64,000 nt of DNA from positions 1 to 64,000 of the forward strand of contig JAJRRO010000037.1 of NCBI GenBank assembly GCA_024279425.1, in the 5' to 3' direction. The DNA is from Bacteroidota bacterium. Its GTDB lineage: Bacteria > Bacteroidota > Bacteroidia > Flavobacteriales > Flavobacteriaceae. Each line of letters begins with the position of its first letter. The stretch's first letter is position 1. This document shows, in pieces, positions 54,161 through 62,986 of this stretch. A program made the position numbers and the translations under genes. The notes under the pieces were generated by a model. The model searched no databases. It saw only the letters and a program-made list of their open reading frames with translations, and was not told where the DNA came from.

Positions 54161-56680
54161 TTACAAATCTTTGTTGAAGACTAATGTATCCAATTCTTTT
54201 GCTTTCCAAGGGGTTATTTGACCTTGGGTGCGATAGCGAATATGACCTACCAATCCGCTTGAGATTGAAGACTGGGAATGACCCCAGGTATTTCTAATAT
54301 AAGTCGTTATGGCAGCGATCTCTTCATTTTGAAGATTTGAGAATGATGGCATTATAGGTAGGATTTCTGGTTGGTCATAAAGTTTGCCATTCACATGTAT
54401 AGGCCCTTCCATCCCATATAATAAAATCATTGTAAGTCGGTAATCTTCACCCAATACCCATTCTGAATTTTTTAGTGGTGGAGCAAAGCGTCGTATGCCT
54501 TCTCCTTGGGTACCATGGCAACTGGCACAAAGATTCAAATATTTTTGCCTTCCTTCAGCGAATACTTTAGTGTCTACTTTTGGTTGTGTACTGCTTGTTG
54601 TCAATTCTGTTTTTGGTTTGTTGGGCCATGTCAGTTTTTTTTGCAAAGCTTTGGGAATATCCTTTTGTTCTAAAATAGAGGGTTTTTGGGAGAAGACGAT
54701 CTCACCAGCTTCATTGGATCCTTTAGAATTGATCAGTCCGTTGATTACCGCATCTTTTAACCAAGATTGACTTTGCCCCTTCTTGGGGTCGATTATGCCA
54801 AGCAATTGTTGAATTTCTTTCTCTGTTCCTTTATTGCCGATGGCCGTCACCAACATTTCAATAAATATTTCATGATTTTGGTTGTAGTCCGTCCATTCAG
54901 GTTGTTCCAAAAGGTTTTTAAGCATAGCCATCTCCTTGTCCTGCAGACTGCTCATGACCACATCACGTGCTACTGGAAGATGTCCGAATCTGGATAGGAA
55001 CTTCTGGGATACTTCAAATCCAAGTTTGGAATTCAGAATCTTACTGGTAAAAACCATTTGCATTTGCACCAACGGTTCGCTCTTATCATAGTGGTATTTA
55101 ATGTATTGGGTTAATTCCTTTCGTACATCAATGTGGTCCGAATCCAAATTTGTCAATAGACGTAACGCCGTTTGAACAACTGTTGGGTTTTGAGATGAAA
55201 GAACCGGTAGCAATCTTTTCGGAGTCAAGAAGCCTAAGCCTTCCAAGGCCCATAAGGCATGCAACTGTGCTAGAGGATTGCCTTTTTCAATCGTTTCCTC
55301 CAGAGCGGGTCCAATGGGGTCTCCTTTGTCCACCAAAAGACGTTGAGCCATATCCCGGGTCCAGCCGTTGGGGTGTCCCAGTAAACCTATTAAAGTCTCT
55401 GAATCTGTCTTGGATAGATCGGGTAGGTCATTATCTTCCTTCCCTTTTTTTGAGATTCGCCATATACGACCCATATGTATAGGTTTGTCCAGTTTTCGCT
55501 CCAAGCTAACTTCCCTTAAATAGGGTGTCATATATGGGCCATGCTGTATGATGCCTTTGTACATATCCACAACATACAGGGCACCATCCGGACCAGAGGA
55601 AAGCGATATGGGACGAAAACGTTCATCGGTCGATGCTAAAAACTCCCTGTCTTCATAAACACCATTGGCACTGATCATAAACCCTTCTTCAATGATTTTA
55701 TTTCGTTTAATAAGATTGGCCGTCGGTTCACACACAAAAGCATTTCCCAAATATTGGTCGGGTAGTGCATGGCCCCGGTATACTAAAGGGCCACAGGCCG
55801 AGGCAAATTCCAAGAGACGTCCTTGTTCATCTAAAGTACCGGGGACATAACCTCTGTTAACTGCTGTATTACTTCGAATAGGGAATATTTTTCTTTCAAC
55901 GGTCAGGCCATGATCAATTCCATTAGAGGAAGTATGATTTTTATTGCTTTGCAGTATATTGGGCGGAACAAGATCAGCATGTAATTGAGACCAATTGTAG
56001 TTATAGAACAAACGGCCGGCATCATCATGACAAATGCCCCATTGGCCCCGGAACTCTGTTTCATCTTTTTGCCATTCTCCATCAACAAACCGGTAACGAT
56101 ATTTTGACTTGGCATTATATAGCCAGTTATCCATTCCCCGCCATAGTCCGTTGGCGGAATGCTCGGGCATACCGCGTCCGCCATAGGTTGAATCGATTAA
56201 AAATTTTGAATCTGCCTTTAGATCACCATCAGTATCTTGAACATACCAAAGTGGTATGTTTTCTGCAATTAGAACACCTCCTTTGACCAAGGCAATAGCT
56301 CTCGGAAGCACTAGACTATCTAAGAATATGTGGCTTTTATCCATTGTTCCGTCTTGATTTTCATCAATTAAAATAGATATACGGCCTATGCGATCGTTTT
56401 CCCCGGTTCCATCAATATCTGTCATGAAACCCAACATCTCTACCACCCAAAGTCTCCCCTCTTCATCAAAGGTAATGGCCACGGGATCTTGTACCAAGGG
56501 TTCGGCCGCTACCAATTCAATTTTTAAATCATCTTCGGCGAGTACAAAAGACGCTAGTGCTTCAGATGGCGATAATGGAGGAGATGGTTGCTGCTCGCAA
56601 CCGAGCAAAACCAAAATAATTCCAAGCAATGCGATTCTTGGAATTTGGCCAATGGATATGATTTTTGTTTTTCGGTGCAT
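54161..56680 (-). CDS. PVC-type heme-binding CxxCH lipoprotein (membrane-bound dehydrogenase)
   Basis: 839 codons with lipobox Cys28 (LVLLGC). The propeller domain begins at DDLKIELVAAEPLVQDPVAITFDEEGRLWVVEM and contains DENQDGTMD and DTDGDLKAD calcium-type loops. HEAT-like helices occupy about residues 440-680. The C-terminal cytochrome c has LCASCHGTQGEG and a distal PIMPSF region. It lacks the SGNH domain of the 49559 protein. It likely oxidises a sugar or sugar alcohol outside the cytoplasmic membrane. It sits between the GntP permease and the CBM9-like protein. Confidence 0.83.
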   Translation of the reverse strand: MHRKTKIISIGQIPRIALLGIILVLLGCEQQPSPPLSPSEALASFVLAEDDLKIELVAAEPLVQDPVAITFDEEGRLWVVEMLGFMTDIDGTGENDRIGRISILIDENQDGTMDKSHIFLDSLVLPRAIALVKGGVLIAENIPLWYVQDTDGDLKADSKFLIDSTYGGRGMPEHSANGLWRGMDNWLYNAKSKYRYRFVDGEWQKDETEFRGQWGICHDDAGRLFYNYNWSQLHADLVPPNILQSNKNHTSSNGIDHGLTVERKIFPIRSNTAVNRGYVPGTLDEQGRLLEFASACGPLVYRGHALPDQYLGNAFVCEPTANLIKRNKIIEEGFMISANGVYEDREFLASTDERFRPISLSSGPDGALYVVDMYKGIIQHGPYMTPYLREVSLERKLDKPIHMGRIWRISKKGKEDNDLPDLSKTDSETLIGLLGHPNGWTRDMAQRLLVDKGDPIGPALEETIEKGNPLAQLHALWALEGLGFLTPKRLLPVLSSQNPTVVQTALRLLTNLDSDHIDVRKELTQYIKYHYDKSEPLVQMQMVFTSKILNSKLGFEVSQKFLSRFGHLPVARDVVMSSLQDKEMAMLKNLLEQPEWTDYNQNHEIFIEMLVTAIGNKGTEKEIQQLLGIIDPKKGQSQSWLKDAVINGLINSKGSNEAGEIVFSQKPSILEQKDIPKALQKKLTWPNKPKTELTTSSTQPKVDTKVFAEGRQKYLNLCASCHGTQGEGIRRFAPPLKNSEWVLGEDYRLTMILLYGMEGPIHVNGKLYDQPEILPIMPSFSNLQNEEIAAITTYIRNTWGHSQSSISSGLVGHIRYRTQGQITPWKAKELDTLVFNKDL

Positions 56681-56696
56681 TGCTCAATGAAAGTGA

Positions 56697-58034
56697 CTAT
56701 AGGATAAATGTAGCTAGAAACACAAGGAAAGCTGCAAAAACACCTACTACAAATGTGCCTAACGTATATACACGGTACCCAGTCTTTACATCGATGCCCG
56801 AAAATTGGGTCAGTATCCAAAACCCACTGTCGTTCGCATGGGAGACCACCATGGCACCCGCACCAATGGCGGAGACGACCAATGCTTTATCGATTTCAGA
56901 GGTAAAGCCCAAAGAGATCAATAATGGTGCTATTATGGAGGCGGTGGTTATTAGTGCCACCGTTGAGGAACCTTGGGCCGTTTTGATTGCGGCACACAAG
57001 AAAAAAGGAAGCCAAATACCAAGATTCGCCCCAGAAAGTGAATCGGCCAAGGTGTCGGCAATACCACTATTTTGTAGTATAGTTCCGAAAATACCACCAG
57101 CTCCAGTGATAAGGATTATGTTCGATGCATCTGACAGGGCCTTGCCAACCCATCCTGTAGTCGATAGCATTTCACTGTCGAACTTTTTGGGTAAAAGAAA
57201 TGAAAACAACATACCAATGATTAGAGCGATAATTGGAGAACCAACAAATGAAATAAACTTTACCAGTCCCAAAGTCTCTTGCCCCTCCGAAAGATTAAAC
57301 TCCATTATGGATTTCCCAACAATGAGCAGAATAGGAATCAAAATGGGCAAAAATGATTTGAATGCACTTGGTGCCTGCTTCATTCTTTCTTTGATCACTT
57401 CCTCGGTGATATCCGGATTAGGATCAATATAGGTCTTGGACCCCATATATTTACAATAAAAAATGGCCACTATCAAAGAAAACATCCCAATAACCAAGCC
57501 TACTAACATGACCAACCCTACATCGGCACCGATAATACCCGCCGCTGCAATAGGCCCTGGTGTTGGCGGGACCAGTACGTGTGTAATCATAAGACCTAAA
57601 ATCAATGCGGTAGCAGTACCCACAATCGAGAGTCCTGCCTTCTTGGTCAAACTTTTGTTCAATGGATTTAGGATGATGAATCCACTATCGGCGAATACGG
57701 GAATCGATACTATAAACCCAACAATTCCCATGGCACTATGCACCCGTTTTTTGCCAATAATCCGTAGTACAACTTCCGCTAATTTGTACGCACCTCCTGA
57801 ATGTTCCAAGAATGCCCCGATAATGACCCCTAGGACTATGACAATTCCAATTTTTCCGAGGGTGATTCCAAAGCCTTCATTTACAAATTTTACAATGTTT
57901 TCAAGGCTCATGCCTGAAAAGAGCGCAAAAAATAAGGCGGCACCCAATAGCGCCAAAAACGGATGTACTTTCCATTTTACGGTAAGTAGAATAATAAAAA
58001 TAACACTTAATACAAGTAAAAGAATGGCTATCAT
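56697..58034 (-). CDS. GntP family sugar-acid permease
   Basis: 445 codons, about twelve to fourteen hydrophobic segments. The GntP signatures GGAYKLAEVVLRIIGKKRVH, IPVFADSGFIILNPLNKSL and VPPTPGPIAAAG are present, and SHANDSGFWILTQF is near the C-terminus. GntP proteins import gluconate or similar aldonates with protons. It starts 10 bp after the IlvD/Edd dehydratase, so the substrate taken up is probably the aldonate dehydrated by that enzyme. Confidence 0.89.
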   Translation of the reverse strand: MIAILLLVLSVIFIILLTVKWKVHPFLALLGAALFFALFSGMSLENIVKFVNEGFGITLGKIGIVIVLGVIIGAFLEHSGGAYKLAEVVLRIIGKKRVHSAMGIVGFIVSIPVFADSGFIILNPLNKSLTKKAGLSIVGTATALILGLMITHVLVPPTPGPIAAAGIIGADVGLVMLVGLVIGMFSLIVAIFYCKYMGSKTYIDPNPDITEEVIKERMKQAPSAFKSFLPILIPILLIVGKSIMEFNLSEGQETLGLVKFISFVGSPIIALIIGMLFSFLLPKKFDSEMLSTTGWVGKALSDASNIILITGAGGIFGTILQNSGIADTLADSLSGANLGIWLPFFLCAAIKTAQGSSTVALITTASIIAPLLISLGFTSEIDKALVVSAIGAGAMVVSHANDSGFWILTQFSGIDVKTGYRVYTLGTFVVGVFAAFLVFLATFIL

Positions 58035-58044
58035 AGATTGGTTT

Positions 58045-59775
58045 TTAGTGAGCGTCCCTAGTTACCTTGTCTCCGGATTTTCCTACTAGAAAATCAAGAT
58101 CGGCTCCAAGATGGGCTTGTTGGACGGTTTTGGTATATAGGCTATTGTATCCACGATCCATATGTGGTTTTGAAGGCTTCCAAGCGGCTTTCCTTTTTTG
58201 AATTTCAGCATCGTCGACCTCAAGATGTAGTTTTCTATTGGGAACGTCCAGGATAATGTCATCCCCCGACTGTACTAGACCCAAAAGACCACCAATGGAT
58301 GATTCTGGGGATATATGTAGCACAACTGTTCCATATGCTGTTCCACTCATTCGTCCATCGGATATTCGAACCATATCCTTTATTCCTTTTTTGAGTAGTT
58401 TTTCCGGTATTTCCATATTGCCGACTTCCGCCATTCCCGGATATCCTACGGGTCCAACCCCTTTCAATACCATGACACTGTTCTCATCTATTTCCAAATC
58501 AGGATTGTCAACGGTTTCGAGGAATTCTTCAATAGTCTCAAAGACTACGGCTTTCCCTCTATGTGACATGAGCTCAGGAGTCGCTGCCGACGGTTTTATG
58601 ACTGCACCATTTTCGCAAAGGTTTCCGTATAAGACCGCGATACCCGCCTCTTCAATAAAAGGTTTGTCTATGGATGCGATTACCTCATAATTGTAGCATT
58701 CGGCCTTTTTGTTGTTCTCGCCAATTGGTTTGCCATTGGCCGTGATGGCCTCATTATGGAGGTGTTCTTTCATTTCATTGATGACTACAGGCAACCCTCC
58801 CGCATCAAAAAAGTCTTCCATCAAAAATTTCCCAGATGGCATAAGGTTTACTAAAAGCGGGATTTTACTGCCGAGGGTGTCAAAATCCTTTAGGTTAAGG
58901 TCCACGCCAATCCTGCCGGCTATGGCCTGCAAATGAATAACAAAGTTGGTTGATCCGCCTACAGCAGCATTGAGTTTTATAGCATTCTCAAAAGCTTCGC
59001 GTGTAAGTATCTTTGATAATTTAAGATCTTCCTTGACCATCTCCACGATACGTCTACCGGATAATTGGGCCAGTACCTTTTTCCTTGAATCGACTGCAGG
59101 TATTGCAGCAGCCCCAGGTAAGGTTAGCCCTAGGGATTCTACCATACATGCCATAGTAGACGCTGTACCCATTGTCATACAATGACCAGCACTTCGTGCT
59201 GAACATATTTCGGCCTCAATCTGGTCTTCATGGGTAAATCCTTCATTTTTGATTTTATCCTTGAGCTGCCAAACAAAAGTCCCTGAGCCGATACGTTCTC
59301 CTTTATATTTACCATTGAGCATAGGCCCCCCTGGCACAACTATAGTGGGTAAATCAACACTACAGGCACCCATGACGGTCGCCGGTGTTGTTTTGTCGCA
59401 TCCTGTTAAGAGAACTACACCATCCAAAGGATTGGCCCGAATACATTCCTCGGTATCCATACTGGCCAAATTCCTAAAGAGCATCGCGGTAGGCCGCATT
59501 AGAATTTCTCCCATACTTGTCACTGGGAATTCGAAAGGAACCCCACCTGCCTCCAAAACACCTTTTTTAACAAATTCGGCAAAATCTCTTAGGTGCGCAT
59601 TACAAGGCGTTAGTTCTGACCATGTATTACATATGCCTATGACAGGACGTCCTTCGAAATAGTCATTCGGTGTACCTTGATTGCGAAGCCAAGAACGATG
59701 AATAAAAGCAGATTTTTCATCTTTAGGATCAAACCAGTCCTGACTTCTTAGTTTTTTTTTATGCTCTTCTCCCAT
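58045..59775 (-). CDS. IlvD/Edd family sugar-acid dehydratase
   Basis: 576 codons. Iron-sulfur ligands of the family are present: Cys49 in GICNTWSELTPCNAH, Cys in LLTGCDKTTPA and Cys in SARSAGHCMTMGTAS. The last segment is characteristic of L-arabinonate/D-xylonate-type dehydratases rather than dihydroxyacid dehydratase. It removes water from a C5 or C6 aldonate to give a 2-keto-3-deoxy acid. It heads the minus-strand unit and is divergent from an SDR that may act on the product. Confidence 0.88.
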   Translation of the reverse strand: MGEEHKKKLRSQDWFDPKDEKSAFIHRSWLRNQGTPNDYFEGRPVIGICNTWSELTPCNAHLRDFAEFVKKGVLEAGGVPFEFPVTSMGEILMRPTAMLFRNLASMDTEECIRANPLDGVVLLTGCDKTTPATVMGACSVDLPTIVVPGGPMLNGKYKGERIGSGTFVWQLKDKIKNEGFTHEDQIEAEICSARSAGHCMTMGTASTMACMVESLGLTLPGAAAIPAVDSRKKVLAQLSGRRIVEMVKEDLKLSKILTREAFENAIKLNAAVGGSTNFVIHLQAIAGRIGVDLNLKDFDTLGSKIPLLVNLMPSGKFLMEDFFDAGGLPVVINEMKEHLHNEAITANGKPIGENNKKAECYNYEVIASIDKPFIEEAGIAVLYGNLCENGAVIKPSAATPELMSHRGKAVVFETIEEFLETVDNPDLEIDENSVMVLKGVGPVGYPGMAEVGNMEIPEKLLKKGIKDMVRISDGRMSGTAYGTVVLHISPESSIGGLLGLVQSGDDIILDVPNRKLHLEVDDAEIQKRKAAWKPSKPHMDRGYNSLYTKTVQQAHLGADLDFLVGKSGDKVTRDAH

Positions 59776-59987
59776 TATTTAAAAAGGTTTATTGGATATT
59801 TAGTAAAAGTTTTTGCTTGACTTTGGAAATTAGTAAATCAAGGTATCATCTTTAAGGCAGTTAACAAAATAGAATTGTTATTTATTTCTCACATACACAT
59901 GCATTAATGTGATTCATATATAATTATGATTATCTTTTGTCACTTTTAGATAAGGAGAGACAAACAATATAAAGTTATATTGCTGGA
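59776..59987. other. Divergent promoter region between dehydratase and SDR
   Basis: 212-bp AT-rich spacer between minus-strand dehydratase and plus-strand SDR. CACAT-N6-ATGTG at 59896-59911 is a weak inverted repeat that could be an operator. AAGGAGA at 59952-59958 is too far from the ATG at 59988 to be its ribosome site. Confidence 0.35.
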
Positions 59988-60731
59988 ATGAACGTACAAT
60001 GGAAAAATAAAACGGCTGTAATTACAGGTGCAGCCAGTGGACTAGGTTTTACCTTATCACATCATTTATTGGATGCTGGTGTTAAAGTTGCCTTGTTTGA
60101 TCAGGATTTAGAAGAATTGGAGAAAAAATTCTCAAAGTATGAAAATGCCTTTCCCTATGGCTTGGACATTGTTGCATCTTTAGAAGTGAAAAATGCGGTG
60201 AACGATTTTTACACCAAAGTTTCCGGAATTGATATTCTGGTGAATTGTGCCGGAATCGTAGGTAAGACTGGAATTAAGAGTCATGAGGTCGATTTTGATG
60301 ACTTTAACCAGGTTATGAAGGTCAATGTTTTGGGCTCCTTCAACACATTCAAAGCTGTATTGCCCCATATGTTGAAAAAAAACTATGGTCGAGTCTTACA
60401 TGTGGCCTCTATATCGGGTAAGGATGGCAACGCAGGCATGCTGGCCTATTCCACCTCGAAGGCCGCGGTTATTGGAATGACCAAGGTCCAAGGCAAGGAG
60501 TATGCAGAATCAGGAGTGTTGATCAACGCAATTGCTCCGGCCGTCATCAGAACCCAAATGGTCGAGGATCTGCCAGAAGAACAGGTAAAATATATGACCG
60601 ATAAAATTCCAATGAAGCGATGTGGAACAATGGATGAATTTGTTGAAATGGCCTGTTTTATAATTTCGGATGCAAATAGTTTTACTACTGGGTTCACCTA
60701 TGATTTGAGTGGCGGTAGAGCGCTGTACTAA
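59988..60731 (+). CDS. SDR family oxidoreductase, 2-keto-3-deoxy-acid dehydrogenase candidate
   Basis: 247 codons. GAASGLG is at residues 14-20, FDQD after the second strand points to NAD, NCAGIVGKTG follows, and YSTSK carries the catalytic Tyr and Lys. FTTGFTYDLSGGRALY ends the protein, typical of SDRs that oxidise L-fuconate- or rhamnonate-derived keto-deoxy acids. It is divergent from the dehydratase. Assignment to that step is inference from family and place. Confidence 0.82.
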   Translation: MNVQWKNKTAVITGAASGLGFTLSHHLLDAGVKVALFDQDLEELEKKFSKYENAFPYGLDIVASLEVKNAVNDFYTKVSGIDILVNCAGIVGKTGIKSHEVDFDDFNQVMKVNVLGSFNTFKAVLPHMLKKNYGRVLHVASISGKDGNAGMLAYSTSKAAVIGMTKVQGKEYAESGVLINAIAPAVIRTQMVEDLPEEQVKYMTDKIPMKRCGTMDEFVEMACFIISDANSFTTGFTYDLSGGRALY

Positions 60732-60824
60732 AATACTATTGTATTTTCCAAACAGTTTGTTTTTTCAGTTATAAAAACGCTAAATTTAGGATGCCCTCAG
60801 GATTAATGGATAGAGACATCGATT

Positions 60825-61892
60825 ATGAAACGTAGAAAATTTGTTACAACCTCATCAGCTGGTGCTTTGGCTATGTCACTTCCCGTGCTTCCAACATTCT
60901 CATCCGTTATGGCGGAAAACCGTTTCGGTGTGGCTGAGGCCTCTTATGTGATGCGCTGGTATCGAAAAATGGCCAGTGAAAAATATCCCCCATTTCTTAA
61001 TGTGATGGAAATGGTTGAACATTGTAGTTCTCTGGGTTTTGGAGGGGTTCAAGTAGGAATCCGTAAATGGGACGCTGATTTTTGTAAAAAACTTAGAAAA
61101 CGTGCAGCAGCTTTGGACATGTTCATTGAAGGACAAATAAGGTTGCCCAAAACCAATGATGATTTAGATCGCTTTAATAACGATATAAAAGCCGCCAAGA
61201 AAGTTGGTATAGACGTGATACGAACGGCCTGTTTGTCTGGTAGACGTTATGAGAATTTTGATACAATGGAGGATTTCCTTTCTTTTAGGTCCGCGTCTAT
61301 ACAATGGCTACAGCGGGCAGAACCCACTTTATCAAAACACAGGATAAAACTAGCGGTAGAAAACCATAAGGACTGGAGGGTATCGGAATTTCTTGAAATC
61401 CTAAAGATCTTAGACAGTGAATGGATTGGGGTAACCCTTGATACCGGTAACAATATATCATTGTTAGAGGATCCCATGAAGGTGGTTGAGACCCTGGCCC
61501 CATATGCTTTTAGCGTACACCTAAAAGACATGGGGGTTGCCGAATACGAAGATGGGTTCTTAATGTCCGAAGTGAATTTGGGAGAGGGTTTCTTGGACAT
61601 TGATGGTATGGTCAGCGTTATTAAAAAACACAACCCGGATATACGATTTAATTTGGAAATGATTACAAGAGATCCTTTGAAAATCCCCTGTCTCACAGAG
61701 AGGTATTGGGCTACCTTAGATCAGATTTCGGCAGTTGATTTGGCAAAGTATTTACATAAGATCAGAAATGTCAAATCCAATGTGACCCTCCCCATAGTAT
61801 CCGACAAATCCAATGATGAACAGCTAGAGCTTGAGGTAGAGAACAATAGAACTTCAATGCTGTTTGCCAAAAAAAATCTAGGTTTCAAATAA
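60825..61892 (+). CDS. TIM-barrel sugar isomerase/epimerase-like protein, Tat-exported
   Basis: 355 codons. MKRRKFVTTSSAGALAMSLPVLPTFSS is close to a Tat signal (RRKFVTT). The barrel contains IRLPKTNDD, LAVENHKDWRVSEFLEI (Glu ligand), GVTLDTGNNISLLEDP (Asp), AFSVHLKDMGVAEYEDGF (His) and RFNLEMITRDPLK (second Glu). These are metal-site strands of the AP-endonuclease-2-like family. Probably acts on an oxidised sugar in the periplasm. Third protein of this type in region 4. Confidence 0.82.
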   Translation: MKRRKFVTTSSAGALAMSLPVLPTFSSVMAENRFGVAEASYVMRWYRKMASEKYPPFLNVMEMVEHCSSLGFGGVQVGIRKWDADFCKKLRKRAAALDMFIEGQIRLPKTNDDLDRFNNDIKAAKKVGIDVIRTACLSGRRYENFDTMEDFLSFRSASIQWLQRAEPTLSKHRIKLAVENHKDWRVSEFLEILKILDSEWIGVTLDTGNNISLLEDPMKVVETLAPYAFSVHLKDMGVAEYEDGFLMSEVNLGEGFLDIDGMVSVIKKHNPDIRFNLEMITRDPLKIPCLTERYWATLDQISAVDLAKYLHKIRNVKSNVTLPIVSDKSNDEQLELEVENNRTSMLFAKKNLGFK

Positions 61893-61909
61893 TTAAAAAT
61901 AAGGTTTAA

Positions 61910-62695
61910 ATGACAGAAGATACTTTACCAGGAATAAAACTATTTGATTTATCAGGCAAGAATGCCATTATTACCGGAGGTTCCAAAGGCCTAGGATTTG
62001 CCATGGCCGCAGGACTGGCTTCGGCCGGGGCCAATGTGGCATTGGTAAATAGGAACTTGGAAGAAGGCAAGGAAGCTGCAAAGAAATTGAATGAAGATTT
62101 TGGTATAAAGGCCAATGCATATACTGCAAATGTCACTGATCTGGCACAGATGGAAGATGTCGCAAAAGAAGTGTTTGAGGATTTAGGGCAAATTGATATT
62201 CTTATCAATAGTGCGGGGATAAATATCCGGGGAGCGATCGATACATTGACCAAAGAGGATTTTCGCAAGGTAATGGATGTCAATGTAGATGGCACTTGGA
62301 ATGCCTCAAGGGCCGTTACGCCCTATATGAAGAAACAAGGTTCGGGTCGTATTATTAACATGGCAAGTACATTGGGTCTAGTAGGTATGGCAAATCGCAC
62401 ACCATATGCCACAAGTAAAGGTGCTGTGGTACAAATGACCAGGGCATTAGGATTAGAACTGGCTCCTTTCAATATCAATGTAAACGCCATTTGTCCAGGT
62501 CCTTTTTTAACGGAAATGAACATACCTATAGCACATACTGAAGAAGCCAAAAACTTTGTGGTTGGTGCGACCGCCTTGGCACGTTGGGGCGAATTACGGG
62601 AAATTCAGGGGGCTGCTATTTTTCTAGCCAGTGATGCCGGTAGTTATATGGTAGGCTCCATGTTGACCGTTGATGGAGGTTGGACAGCCAAATAA
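61910..62695 (+). CDS. SDR family oxidoreductase, gluconate 5-dehydrogenase/KduD-like
   Basis: 261 codons. The extended N-terminus MTEDTLPGIKLFDLSGKNAIITGGSKGLG has the FxLxGKxAxITG opening of KduD and gluconate-5-dehydrogenase proteins. NSAGINIRG and YATSK supply the catalytic residues, and VGSMLTVDGGWTAK ends the fold. It likely interconverts a keto and hydroxy sugar acid. It starts 17 bp after the TIM-barrel gene. Confidence 0.85.
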   Translation: MTEDTLPGIKLFDLSGKNAIITGGSKGLGFAMAAGLASAGANVALVNRNLEEGKEAAKKLNEDFGIKANAYTANVTDLAQMEDVAKEVFEDLGQIDILINSAGINIRGAIDTLTKEDFRKVMDVNVDGTWNASRAVTPYMKKQGSGRIINMASTLGLVGMANRTPYATSKGAVVQMTRALGLELAPFNINVNAICPGPFLTEMNIPIAHTEEAKNFVVGATALARWGELREIQGAAIFLASDAGSYMVGSMLTVDGGWTAK

Positions 62696-62797
62696 AACAA
62701 ATAAAAAGTACCATTATAAGAGCATTATTCTTCATTAGCATCAAAAATTACAAAAACGTTTTTTTAAGAGACTAGCCATAAGCAAATGGGAGCTAGA

Positions 62798-62817
62798 TAA
62801 GTACATGACCGTACTTA
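62798..62817. promoter_or_regulatory. Inverted repeat upstream of transketolase
   Basis: TAAGTAC, six bases, GTACTTA: 7-bp perfect arms within the 291-bp spacer before the transketolase gene. It could be an operator; no T-run follows, so it is not a typical terminator. The remainder of the spacer shows no gene. Confidence 0.3.
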
Positions 62818-62986
62818 ATAAAATACTGGGGTGTTTAGCAATTGATGGCCAAAATTTATTGTCGATAGTTTTTAATAAGTATAGAGAGAATAAATGATAA
62901 AAAGCGGTAGATTTGCCCCTGAATTTTTTAAGAAATAGTCGTGCTTAAAAAGTGCATGTGTTGGTAATTCAAACAAACAGTAAAAA

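Noticed and set aside
56665-57432. 255-codon plus-strand open frame opposite the GntP gene
   Set aside because: Antisense shadow of a clear permease; its composition (Pro/Thr/Ile-rich) is what the reverse strand of a membrane-protein gene gives.
57463-58089. 208-codon plus-strand frame opposite GntP and dehydratase
   Set aside because: Another antisense shadow spanning two real genes.
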